Positions 54,901 to 63,509 of a stretch of DNA of 64,000 nt are shown here, piece after piece. The notes under the pieces were generated by a model. It did no database searches, was not told the origin of the DNA, and was given only the letters and a program-made list of their open reading frames with translations. The position numbers and the translations under genes were made by a program. The DNA is from Candidatus Accumulibacter proximus (GTDB lineage: Bacteria > Pseudomonadota > Gammaproteobacteria > Burkholderiales > Rhodocyclaceae), in contig JADJMH010000013.1 in assembly GCA_016709675.1 (NCBI GenBank), positions 62,001-126,000 of the forward strand, written 5' to 3'. How positions within the stretch are numbered: position 1 is the stretch's first letter; each line of letters opens with the position of its first letter.

Positions 54901-55261
54901 GGACGATCGCTGCGAAATCGTCATGCCGCCGGCGTGAGGGTTGCGTAAGGTGATCGCCACCCATACCCCGGCGGCTTCGTGTTCCACGTCCTCGCAGCGA
55001 GGCGATCTTGCCATCGAGGTTCTCCCCGAATGAGGGGACGGGATCGCTCGGTTCCTCGGTTTCTGGATAACTGGGAGAGCCGACGATGCCGCGGCGAACG
55101 ACGTGCTGTTGCAGCAGCTCAGGCGGGCGATATGCGCCGGTGGCACCGCCCGGGTTGAAATGACGGTTCACAGACAGGAGGGCGACAGCGAGCGTTTCGT
55201 TTGCATGCTTGACAAAGGCTGGGACGAACGATGGCGGGTGCCCTCGAAACCCGTGGCCGGG

Positions 55262-55834
55262 TCAGTTTCGGATGCGCACCGACTTCGCCACGTCCTCGAC
55301 CCGGCTGAGGTGCCTGGCGTAGTAGTGGCTGCGCGGCGCCTCGAAAACGACCAGGTACAGCTTGCTACCCCGCACCGCACCATAGCCGATACCGCGCATT
55401 TCGAGTTCATCACCCTTGCGCACGCGCGAGAACTCGAAACGAAAACCATCACGGCCGGCGAACGGCACCGGGGCGAGCTTCTGGCGCTGAAACGAACTGC
55501 CGTCGGAGGTGGCAAAGACTTCGTACATCTCGACGATCTCGTGTGCTTGCATCGTTGTACGGTACTTCGGAATCTGACGGTCCTTGCGCTGGCTCATTTC
55601 ACCCAGCGCCTCTCCATCGGCAATTCCGACATAGAAGACCAAGCGGTCCAGCGGCAGGCCATCGATGGTCCACGTTTCGGTTTTCGCGCTCGCACCCAGC
55701 GAATACTGATTCCACGCGTCGTCCAGGGTGACCGATAGCGAGTCGCGCACTGTCACTTCTCCCGGACCGACCTTGGACATCGCGGCGCAGCCCGACAACA
55801 GTGCCAGCAAGAGTATCAGCAGCCAACGTGACAC
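55262..55834 (-). CDS. Hypothetical outer-membrane lipoprotein
   Basis: A 190-residue protein with a lipoprotein signal (WLLILLLALLSGCA) and a mature part that looks like one alpha/beta domain: VTVRDSLSVTLDDAWNQYSL, WTIDGLPLDRLVFYVGI and GSKLYLVVFEAPRSHYY. I do not recognise the family. The GTG at 55834 has a GGAGG site and lies two bases after the stop of the M48 protease gene. It is the last of three leftward envelope genes. Confidence 0.75.
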   Translation of the reverse strand: MSRWLLILLLALLSGCAAMSKVGPGEVTVRDSLSVTLDDAWNQYSLGASAKTETWTIDGLPLDRLVFYVGIADGEALGEMSQRKDRQIPKYRTTMQAHEIVEMYEVFATSDGSSFQRQKLAPVPFAGRDGFRFEFSRVRKGDELEMRGIGYGAVRGSKLYLVVFEAPRSHYYARHLSRVEDVAKSVRIRN

Positions 55835-55835
55835 T

Positions 55836-57014
55836 TCAGCCTCCCTCCTGAAGATAGCCTCGAATCATCTCGCTGTCTTCGGCATCGGGGCGTAGCAAAA
55901 GGTAGCGCTCGAACGATGCGCGTGCCGCCGGCTCGTCGCCGGCCTGGCGCTGCAGCATCCCGCGCGACCGGAATATCTCGGGTGGGCAGTCAGGTCGCGA
56001 CTCGGCCTCGGCGTATTCACTGAGCGCGCGCCGGCCATCGCCTTCGGCTGCACGCAACCGATAGGCTTCGCCAAGAAAAAAATGCGTCTCGCCATCATCC
56101 GAATTGCGAGTCAGCCGCTCGAACAGCGCGATCGTCTCGCCGGATTTGCGGCGTTTCAATTCATCTTCCAGCCACTGCCGGCGATGTCCTCGCAACTGCC
56201 GCGCCAGCGCAGCTCTGCCCGCTTCGCCCTCGTTGCCACTCATCTCTGCCGCTCTCTGGGCCATCGCCTGGCTACGCTCCTCGGGGTCTGGATGGCTGGC
56301 AAGGAAGATGCTCCGGCCACCGGCATCACCAGACCATTCAGTCTCGGCCTTGAGTTCCGCGACCAGTTGTGCCCAGACCCGGGCCGCCTCGATCGGAGGA
56401 TAGCCGCCTACGGCCATCAGTTCCTGCCCGATGCGGTCTGCCTCGCGCTCATGCTCTCGCGAGTAGGCGAACATCCCTGCCAGCAGCGCCAGTTGCGCGA
56501 TCGACCCGGCGGCACCGACACCAGCGGCGCCAAACGCCAGTCCCAGAAACTGGCCGAGAGCGCTACGCGACTTGGCGTCGCGCAGTTGTTCGACGCCGTG
56601 CCGCGCAACATAGTGACCGATTTCATGACCGAGGACCGCCGCCAGCTGGGCTTCGTTGTCCATGCGCAACAACAGACCGGTCCAGACTTGCATCATGCCG
56701 TTCGGGGCCATGGCAGCGTTGAAGTAGGGCGAACGTACGACATAGACCCGCGTGTCCGGGCAGTGGTCTCCGGCCAATCGGCAGGCCACCCCGGAGACGT
56801 AACTGTTCAGGGCTGCATCACGCACAAGGAAACGACTCTTCTTCAGGCGCGCCTCCTCGCGGCTGAGCAACGCCCACAGGCCACCCTCGTCGCTGCTCGG
56901 ATCGGGCCTCTCCAGTCGCGCTGGTAGAGGACCCTGACCGGCGGCAAGCAGATGGGAGGCACTGGCCATCAGGCCGCAGCAGGTACAGCCGGTGATGAAA
57001 TCTCGCCGCCGCAC
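55836..57014 (-). CDS. M48-family zinc metalloprotease with TPR tail (BepA-like)
   Basis: About 392 residues. The N-terminus RRRDFITGCTCCGLMASASH looks like a Tat-type signal. The M48 domain holds VLGHEIGHYVARHGVEQ (HExxH) and SREHEREADRIGQELM with the third ligand Glu; FLASHPDPEERSQAM follows. The C-terminal third (THFFLGEAYRLRAAEGD and later helices) is TPR-like, as in BepA-type outer-membrane quality-control proteases. The GTG at 57014 with GGAG upstream is preferred to a longer frame overlapping the neighbour. Confidence 0.85.
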   Translation of the reverse strand: MRRRDFITGCTCCGLMASASHLLAAGQGPLPARLERPDPSSDEGGLWALLSREEARLKKSRFLVRDAALNSYVSGVACRLAGDHCPDTRVYVVRSPYFNAAMAPNGMMQVWTGLLLRMDNEAQLAAVLGHEIGHYVARHGVEQLRDAKSRSALGQFLGLAFGAAGVGAAGSIAQLALLAGMFAYSREHEREADRIGQELMAVGGYPPIEAARVWAQLVAELKAETEWSGDAGGRSIFLASHPDPEERSQAMAQRAAEMSGNEGEAGRAALARQLRGHRRQWLEDELKRRKSGETIALFERLTRNSDDGETHFFLGEAYRLRAAEGDGRRALSEYAEAESRPDCPPEIFRSRGMLQRQAGDEPAARASFERYLLLRPDAEDSEMIRGYLQEGG

Positions 57015-57018
57015 GCGC

Positions 57019-57708
57019 TTACTCCGGGAAACTGTCGAGCAGCGCGTCGCATGACTCCCGCGCCTTGTCGAGTTCGCGCAGGTCGCCACTTCCCCTCAAC
57101 AGACGGTTGAACCAGACGACTCGACCGGTCGTCAGGTCGACCAGCGAAGCATAGCCCACCTGAAAGCCTCCCGAGAGGCCGACGCCCAGGAGTGCTCCGA
57201 CGACCATCATCGCCACTCTCTGGCCGCTCGTGTAACTGTCGCGAACGAAGGCAAACAGGGCGTAATCCGCGCCGGTCCGCGCACGGAGTACCGCCACCTC
57301 GTCGCCGAGCGACCAGTCCAGCTTGCCTTCCTTGGTCGGCAAGGCGAACATGCCCTGCTGATGCAGAATGATCGCCTGGCCGACAGCCGCATGCAGACGA
57401 TTGAGGCTGTCGCTGACTTCGTCACCCTCGTCCGGCAAAGCCTTGAAGTTCACGTTGAGCGCGCTTTTGCGAGTCAGGAAGGCCTCGCGGAGATTGGCGT
57501 GCGCCTTCTCGGTCCATTCCGCCTGGGGTTCGAGAATGCCACCCGCGCTGACCGAAAACAATTCAATGTCGAGTGGCATCAGAACAACGGCCGCGCCGCC
57601 TGGCAAGCGGCTAAACCCTTCCGCCAGGCTGGCCGCGGTCACGGTCAGCGGCCAGCAGAGCAGGCAGGCCAGTACCCACCACTGACCAACACGGCGAGAA
57701 TAGGCCAT
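57019..57708 (-). CDS. Hypothetical exported protein of the M48 operon
   Basis: A 229-residue protein with a signal peptide (WWVLACLLCWPLTVTAAS) and mature region AAVVLMPLDIELFSVSAGGI, ADYALFAFVRDSYTSGQRVA, MMVVGALLGVGLSGGFQVG and SLVDLTTGRVVWFNRLL. The last part resembles proteins that report lipoprotein or conjugal envelope states (a glycine-rich membrane-touching segment, then VDLTTGRVVW). I cannot name the family. The ATG at 57708 follows GGAGG directly. Its TAA is five bases from the protease start. Confidence 0.7.
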   Translation of the reverse strand: MAYSRRVGQWWVLACLLCWPLTVTAASLAEGFSRLPGGAAVVLMPLDIELFSVSAGGILEPQAEWTEKAHANLREAFLTRKSALNVNFKALPDEGDEVSDSLNRLHAAVGQAIILHQQGMFALPTKEGKLDWSLGDEVAVLRARTGADYALFAFVRDSYTSGQRVAMMVVGALLGVGLSGGFQVGYASLVDLTTGRVVWFNRLLRGSGDLRELDKARESCDALLDSFPE

Positions 57709-58318
57709 CCCCCCTCCAGCAAACGATAGGCAATCCAACGGTACCGAGAAGAGTATATGAGCCTCTATCGAGCGGCGTCAATCTCCAAACCTGCTCCAGG
57801 AGCCACTGAAAAATCACCCGAATCCGGGCCCCCGTCGTGCCCGGGGTCAGCCGCCTGACCGCTCCGGCTGGGAGGATGGATCACCGCAGGCACGCGTCCT
57901 CTGGCGACGGGCAACGGCAGCTCGCGTTGCTTCCGGCTTGACCTTTGCGCATTGCCACTACCAACCCGGCGGCTGCCAGACGATGCGCTGCTCGAATTCC
58001 TACTCCGGCGATTGCTGGAACGGCGGTTCGGGCTCGCCCGCGTTGGGCGGTCTGATGGGACTGGCGCGACCCATGAAGTCCGCCGAGCGCCACCGCGGCT
58101 TGCTGGATGAATACCTATCGGACGACAGGACAGGCGACTCTGCCAAAAGGCGTTGTGCAATGGCAGGCGATGTGCCGCAGCAAGCCCGAATTGTCAATCG
58201 GACGGCCGTTCGCGCGTGCCAGTCCCCAGATGACGGAAGCCGAATACAAGGCCTGCGACGCGCCTTCCTGGCAAGGGACTCCCCGGTGGGAACCGGCTAT
58301 ACTGTCCGCACAACTCAC
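57709..58318. other. 610-base spacer without a supportable gene
   Basis: It lies between divergent genes. Several frames are open on both strands, including one that would extend the rightward gene by 127 codons, but no start, ribosome site or family resemblance supports them. It may contain decayed sequence as well as both promoters. Confidence 0.4.
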
Positions 58319-59209
58319 ATGGCGACGACAATGGTGGCGCGGATCCGTCAAATGTTCACTTTTCGTCTGCTTGCGCTCTGCTCGCTCCTCGTGGGGCTGT
58401 CCCCGCTGCAAGCGGGCGAACGCGATGTCGCCCGGGAGATGGCGTTCTTCTACAGGAACCCTCGCTCCGAGATACTGATCGGCGTGCTCGATCGCTACCA
58501 GGGTTTGCCGTCTCGAGCAGACTGGCGAGCTTATCCGGCACTCGCCGGATTCCTCGCCGTGCTCTTCCGGACGAGAGCTGACGAGATCGAGGGCTGGCTG
58601 CCAGCTCGCCTCACTGCCAAGTCGGCGACTGCGCTAACCGCCGCTTTGCTGCTCTCGGGTAACCCGTCGGCGCTCGCCAAGCTCAAGAGCAGACTTGACA
58701 GTGCCGGCCAGGACGAAAAGCTACGAGCCGAGTTTGCCGGACTTCCGTCCCGCCTCGAAGAGATACGGATCAGAACAGCTACCCATCTCGACATCCTGTG
58801 GGGCGCTTCGTTCGCCAGCGGGGACGCGCGCTTTCCACGAATGATCGTCGAGTTCTTTGCGCGGACGGTCAATCGCTCCGAACAGATCGCGCTCGATGTG
58901 ACAAAGACGACGATCGCCCTGATGGGTGGATCGAGCGAAATCTACAGCCAACTGAAGCCGAAGCATGGCGATGCGGTGGCCTTCGAGATCATCATCGCCG
59001 CAACAGCGCTATGGTCGCTCCAGTCGAACGCCCGTGAGCACGAGTTCGTCGACCAGGTCATCGCGCAATACCTGCACGAGTTTTCCGCCACCTATGCTGC
59101 CAAAGCGCTGACGGCGATCCGGAACGTGCCGCGGAGATCGCCCGCCGGCCCCAGTGCCACCAGGTCACGCTGTACCAACACCAGTCAGCCTCCAACCTGT
59201 CCGACTTGA
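58319..59209 (+). CDS. Hypothetical exported helical protein
   Basis: About 296 residues. A signal peptide (FRLLALCSLLVGLSPLQAG) precedes a helical protein: MAFFYRNPRSEILIGVLDRY, YPALAGFLAVLFRTRADEIE, AALLLSGNPSALAKLKSRLD, HLDILWGASFASGD and ATALWSLQSNAREH. The pattern suggests alpha-solenoid repeats. I do not recognise the family. The last 20 residues are low-complexity (RRSPAGPSATRS) and may follow a lost stop. The ATG at 58319 is chosen because the signal peptide follows it. Confidence 0.6.
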   Translation: MATTMVARIRQMFTFRLLALCSLLVGLSPLQAGERDVAREMAFFYRNPRSEILIGVLDRYQGLPSRADWRAYPALAGFLAVLFRTRADEIEGWLPARLTAKSATALTAALLLSGNPSALAKLKSRLDSAGQDEKLRAEFAGLPSRLEEIRIRTATHLDILWGASFASGDARFPRMIVEFFARTVNRSEQIALDVTKTTIALMGGSSEIYSQLKPKHGDAVAFEIIIAATALWSLQSNAREHEFVDQVIAQYLHEFSATYAAKALTAIRNVPRRSPAGPSATRSRCTNTSQPPTCPT

Positions 59210-59484
59210 ACCCCCCCCCAAGAAAAGGATCTGGTCGAAAATCCTGCTGCGCGAAAACGCGAGATCGTCGAGGCCATCGGCGTCTGTTGGCAGGGTGATG
59301 GCGTGACGCCGCAGCAATTCGATCAGCATCGAGAGGTTGTGCGTTCTTTGAAACCCGCAACCGATAAAACGGGGCCGTGCAATCATCCAGCAAGCAAGCG
59401 GGAAACAGCCGAGCGACGATGAGTGCCAGAGCGTGCCGCATCGCAAGCTTGCCATGCTGCCCCTCGCGAGGCAAAAGAACGACA
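59210..59484. other. Spacer before the CRISPR-associated genes
   Basis: About 275 bases with a run of nine C and short open frames on both strands. No gene, repeat unit or leader is recognisable. It should hold the promoter of the cas operon. Confidence 0.4.
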
Positions 59485-59517
59485 ATGCTCGACATCCCAA
59501 AGCCGAGCATTCGAACC

Positions 59518-60714
59518 ATGCCCTACGTCAGCGAACACCCCAGCGACTATCCCCGACGCATTCTCATTGCCGTCACCGGCCTGTCGCCGCAGATCGTCAC
59601 CGAAACCCTGTACGCGCTCGCCGTCGCCCCCGCGCAAGCCGCCTTCGTGCCTACCGACATCCACCTCATCACCACCCGCAGTGGCGCCGAGAAGGCGCGC
59701 CTCGCGCTGCTCTCGGAGGAGCCCGGCTGGTTCCACCACCTCTGCCAGGACTACGCGCTGCCGCCGATCAACTTCGCCACCAGAAACATCCACGTGCTTG
59801 AAGACGCCGACGGCAATGCGCTCGAAGACATCCGCTCGCCCGACGACAACTGCCGCGCCGCCGATGGCATCACCGAGATCATCCGCGAGTTCACCGCCGA
59901 TCCGGACTGCGCGCTGCATGTCTCGATCGCCGGCGGCCGCAAGACGATGGGTTTCTTCCTCGGCTACGCCCTGTCGCTCTACGGCCGGCCGCAGGACAAG
60001 CTCTCGCACGTCCTGGTTTCCGAGCCCTTCGAGTCGAGCATCGGCTTCTACTACCCGACGCCGGCCAGCCGGGTGCTGGAACTCGCCGGTGGCCGCCTCG
60101 CCGACACCGCCAGCGCGCAGGTAACGCTCGCCGAACTGCCCTTCGTCAGCCTGCGCCACGGCCTGCCGGAAGCGCTGCTGACCGGCCGCGCCAGCTACAA
60201 CCAGACCGTCGAAGCCGCCCGCCGGGGGCTGGCACCACCGGAACTGCAGATTGACCTCGCCTCGCGCCGGGTGCGCGCCGCCGGCAAGGTGTTCGCACTA
60301 CCGCCGGCCGAACTGGCGCTGCTCAGCGTCTTCGCCCGGCGCGCACTTTGCGGCGAGGGAGCACTCCCGGCACCACCCAGGGAACTGCCAGACCTCGAAT
60401 GGCGAAAGCGCTATCTCGTCGAGCTGCGCTGGATCGACGGCCTGTTCGGCGAACGCGACACCACCGAACGTGCTCTGAGAAAGGGGATGGACGGCAGCTA
60501 CTTCTCGATCCATCTCTCGAAGCTCAAGAAAATCCTCAAGCGTGAACTCGGTTCCGCCGCTGCGCCCTACCTGATCAGCGACGGCGCCAGCCGGCCGCGT
60601 CGCTACCGGCTCGAACTGCCCCCTTCGGCCGTGTGGTATGGTCCGCTGGGGACGGCAGCCTCGGTCGCGACCAACCTCGTCGACAACGGAACTGCTCGGG
60701 GAACACGCGCGTGA
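59518..60714 (+). CDS. CARF-domain CRISPR-associated protein (TIGR02584 / ring-nuclease-like) with C-terminal HTH-like domain
   Basis: About 398 residues. The N-terminal 200 residues form a CARF fold: RRILIAVTGLSPQIVTETLY, IHLITTRSGAEKARLALL and HVSIAGGRKTMGFFLGYALS, as in TIGR02584 proteins, many of which bind or cut cyclic oligoadenylates. The C-terminal part reads like a winged helix: FALPPAELALLSVFARRALC, SYFSIHLSKLKKILKREL and RRYRLELP. It may link cOA sensing to DNA binding, or act as a ring nuclease. A start at 59485 is also possible. Its TGA overlaps the next GTG by four bases. Confidence 0.8.
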   Translation: MPYVSEHPSDYPRRILIAVTGLSPQIVTETLYALAVAPAQAAFVPTDIHLITTRSGAEKARLALLSEEPGWFHHLCQDYALPPINFATRNIHVLEDADGNALEDIRSPDDNCRAADGITEIIREFTADPDCALHVSIAGGRKTMGFFLGYALSLYGRPQDKLSHVLVSEPFESSIGFYYPTPASRVLELAGGRLADTASAQVTLAELPFVSLRHGLPEALLTGRASYNQTVEAARRGLAPPELQIDLASRRVRAAGKVFALPPAELALLSVFARRALCGEGALPAPPRELPDLEWRKRYLVELRWIDGLFGERDTTERALRKGMDGSYFSIHLSKLKKILKRELGSAAAPYLISDGASRPRRYRLELPPSAVWYGPLGTAASVATNLVDNGTARGTRA

Positions 60715-60926
60715 CCACCCTCATCAGCCTTCTCGGCAAAGGCCGCCTCGACCCGCGCACCGGCTACCGCACGGCCACCTACCGCTTCGACCCTGGCTTC
60801 GCGCCGCTGCTCGCGGCCGACGGCATGGACCAGGAACGTGCCGACCAGAATGCAGGCACAGTCGACGAAGAGAACCGCCTGCGCGGCCGGCTCGAAGCGC
60901 TGCGCAAAGAACTCTTCCAGCCTTGA
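60711..60926 (+). pseudogene. Short remnant or stand-alone stub of a Csx2-type CARF protein
   Basis: A 71-residue reading frame from a GTG coupled to the preceding stop. The first 28 residues (TTLISLLGKGRLDPRTGYRT, ATYRFDPG) match the start of Csx2/DxTHG-type CARF proteins, whose normal length is several hundred residues. The rest (DEENRLRGRLEALRKELFQP) is a charged helix. The middle and effector domain are missing without a frame break. Either an in-frame deletion or a real miniprotein could explain it. Confidence 0.55.
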
Positions 60927-60940
60927 CCAGGATCCGTACC

Positions 60941-61831
60941 ATGAACGAGCGCCCAGCCGCCTTCCCGATAGCGCCCCTGCGTTTCACGCTGCGCTCCGCG
61001 GGGCTCACCTTCCCGGATTTTAGCGGCAGCGTCTGGCATGGCGGACTTGGCAAGATGCTCGCGCAGCATTTTCCGACCTCTTATCAGCTGCTCTACGGCG
61101 GTCAGAATCTTGCCCGTCTTTATGCCCTGCGTCCGCCCGTGGACGAGCGCTTTCCTCCGGGGAGTCTCCTGACCTTCCATCTCAACCTGTTCGGCGCAGC
61201 CACCGGACACGTCCTCGCCTGCACCCAGGCGATCGCATTGCTCGGTGAAGCCGGGATGGACCCAGCCGGTCACTATCGGCTCGAAGAGGCCAGCGTCCTG
61301 CTTCCCGAGGGCGATGCCGTGTTCTTCCGGGCCGGCGACGGATTGATCACGGCCCCACAAGTAGCCGACTTCCGAGAGTGGGTGGGGCGGGATGCGGCAC
61401 AGCAGCGAGTGGGCATTCGCCTGCTGACGCCGCTGTTCATAAAAGAGGGGAACAAGCAATTGCAGGAGGCACCGAGCTACGCCCAACTACTGCACCGCCT
61501 GTTCAGCCGCCTTGATCAACTGGCGCACGTCATCGGCAGCGAGCCACCGATCGCCAAGTGCGCCCGCGCGCCGCTGTTCGAGGAAGCCCGCCAGGTTGCT
61601 CTGGTCGGCGCGGAAGTAGGCTGGCCAGAGCTAAGCCGGCGTTCCGCGCGCACGAAGCAACAGATGAAGTTGGAAGGCCTGCTCGGCCACCTGCAGTTCG
61701 CCGGCGAACTGACACACACGCTGCCCTGGCTGATCGCTGGTCAGCAGGTCCAGATCGGCGCCAAGACGGCGTTCGGCTTTGGCGGCTACCAGATTCAAAT
61801 CGACTACGAAACGGGAGGGTCTCGTGGATAA
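60941..61831 (+). CDS. cas6: CRISPR RNA processing endoribonuclease Cas6-like RAMP protein
   Basis: A 296-residue protein with the Cas6 (PF10040-type) layout. The first ferredoxin-like half is LRFTLRSAGLTFPDFSGSVWHGGLG and a second half ends with the glycine-rich AKTAFGFGGYQIQID loop. LLTPLFIKEGN is the usual strand before the second domain. It would cut the pre-crRNA repeat. The catalytic His cannot be fixed by eye. It overlaps cas10 by eight bases. Confidence 0.82.
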   Translation: MNERPAAFPIAPLRFTLRSAGLTFPDFSGSVWHGGLGKMLAQHFPTSYQLLYGGQNLARLYALRPPVDERFPPGSLLTFHLNLFGAATGHVLACTQAIALLGEAGMDPAGHYRLEEASVLLPEGDAVFFRAGDGLITAPQVADFREWVGRDAAQQRVGIRLLTPLFIKEGNKQLQEAPSYAQLLHRLFSRLDQLAHVIGSEPPIAKCARAPLFEEARQVALVGAEVGWPELSRRSARTKQQMKLEGLLGHLQFAGELTHTLPWLIAGQQVQIGAKTAFGFGGYQIQIDYETGGSRG

Positions 61832-63509
61832 ATCGCAACATCTGCTGTTCATTGAAACATCCGGCAACCAGAGCTACATCTATGCCACCAACAAGCTGCG
61901 CGAAAACATCGGCGCGTCGGAACTCACCCATCGCGCAGGAACGCGATGGGTCCTGGACGCGGCCGGCTTCAAGGAGGTAACGACCGATGACCCGCAGGCC
62001 TATCGGCAATGGCTCGCACGCGGGCCGCTCAGGGATGGCGTCGAAGTCGTCCTTGCCACTTCCGGCAAGGCGCTGCTCGTCGTCGCCGGTCGCGAGCGTG
62101 CCCGGCAGATCCTTGCCACCCTGACCAAGCACGCCGCCAAGGAAGCGCCGGGGCTGTCGGTCGGTGGCGCGATCGTCGACCTGCCGTCGCGACAGAACGC
62201 TGATGTCAAGAGCGCCATTGGTGCTGTTCACGATCGTTTCAACGCCAACCGTGATCTGATGCCTGCTCCCGCCCAGCGCTTCACGATGCTGCCGTTTTGC
62301 CAGCCCTGCGCCACGTCGGGGTTGCCGGCGAGCGGACTGGACAAGAAAGCCGCAAAACAGGAGGCGTCGATGCCCTTCGCGGCGCCGGCGCTAGCCAAAC
62401 GCAAGTGCGCCGACGACTGGTTTAAGCGCATCCGGCAGATGTTTCGCAATAACGACGCTGATTTCTTCATTGCCACGAGTGCCCATCAACTCGAACAAGA
62501 GTTTGACGAGCTGCCCTGGCTGGCAGTCGTTCATTCCGACGGCAATGGTCTCGGGCAGATCATGATGCAGTTCGACCGCTGGCTCAGCGACGGTGACGAC
62601 TACCTTGCCACGCTGCGCGCTTTTTCTGTCGAACTCGACGCGGCAACAGAAGACGCCTTCTACAGCGCTTGCCAACGTCTGCGTTCCCTCGGCGCGGCGG
62701 GGGAACGCAGACGTTTGCCGGTGGTGCCTTTGCTGCTCGGTGGCGACGACTTGACTGTTCTGGTGCACGGCCACTACGCCCTACCGTTTGCCCGAGACTT
62801 TCTCGAAGCGTTCGAAGCAAAGTGCGCAGAACAGCCGACTATCGCCCGCATTGCCCAACAGGCACTGGGCGCTGGGCGACTCTCGGCCGGTGCTGGCGTA
62901 GCGATCGTCAAGACGCACTTTCCCTTCCATAGCGCGTACGACCTGGCCGAATCGCTTCTGCGATCGGCGAAGATCGTCAAGCGCAAAGTGCGCAGCGCCG
63001 ATGGCCAGCATCCGCACCCGTGTTCGGCGCTCGACTTTCATGTCCTCTTTGATGCCGCGTATTCAAGTCTCGAAACGATTCGGCAGAAGCGACGCACGGC
63101 GCTCGATGTCCGGCGCCTGTGGGGCGGACCGTACGTCGTCACCCCGCTAAGCCGCCTGACCGGCACGCCAGGCCTTGACTGGGCGTGTCAGCATCACCTC
63201 GAGGCCTTGATCAAACGCGTCGACGCGCTCAATCGGCGCGATACTGACGATCGCCCGCAGCTTCCGCGCAGCCAGATGCACATGCTGCGCGAAGCGCTTT
63301 CCCAGGGCAAGACATTCGCCGACGCAAGACTGGGCGAGCTTGCGCGACTCAACGAGCAAGGTCTGGCCGACCTCATTGAACAGGCGGGTTCGCTGTTTGA
63401 TGAGACTGATGACCCCGGCGTGACGCGCTTTCTCGATGCTCTGGTCAGCGCAGAATTCTGGGGGAACCAAGCGGGCACAACGAGTGCAACGGAGGAGCAC
63501 GAGCAATGA
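61824..63509 (+). CDS. cas10: Type III CRISPR large subunit Cas10 without HD domain
   Basis: A 561-residue Cas10/Cmr2-type protein. It opens directly with a palm-like domain (HLLFIETSGNQSYIYATNKL) and lacks the N-terminal HD nuclease. The second palm has VVHSDGNGLGQIM (Asp239) and the GGDD motif at G306-G307-D308-D309 (PLLLGGDDLTVLVHGH), the site for cyclic oligoadenylate synthesis. LPFCQPCATSG and a later KRKC may hold zinc. A C-terminal helical domain follows. The start is the GTG at 61824 after GGGAGG. The intact GGDD with no HD suggests signalling rather than DNA cutting. Confidence 0.85.
   Translation: MDKSQHLLFIETSGNQSYIYATNKLRENIGASELTHRAGTRWVLDAAGFKEVTTDDPQAYRQWLARGPLRDGVEVVLATSGKALLVVAGRERARQILATLTKHAAKEAPGLSVGGAIVDLPSRQNADVKSAIGAVHDRFNANRDLMPAPAQRFTMLPFCQPCATSGLPASGLDKKAAKQEASMPFAAPALAKRKCADDWFKRIRQMFRNNDADFFIATSAHQLEQEFDELPWLAVVHSDGNGLGQIMMQFDRWLSDGDDYLATLRAFSVELDAATEDAFYSACQRLRSLGAAGERRRLPVVPLLLGGDDLTVLVHGHYALPFARDFLEAFEAKCAEQPTIARIAQQALGAGRLSAGAGVAIVKTHFPFHSAYDLAESLLRSAKIVKRKVRSADGQHPHPCSALDFHVLFDAAYSSLETIRQKRRTALDVRRLWGGPYVVTPLSRLTGTPGLDWACQHHLEALIKRVDALNRRDTDDRPQLPRSQMHMLREALSQGKTFADARLGELARLNEQGLADLIEQAGSLFDETDDPGVTRFLDALVSAEFWGNQAGTTSATEEHEQ

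Noticed and set aside
57938..58318. N-terminal extension of the exported helical protein
   Set aside because: The signal peptide begins after the ATG at 58319, so a longer start would bury it.
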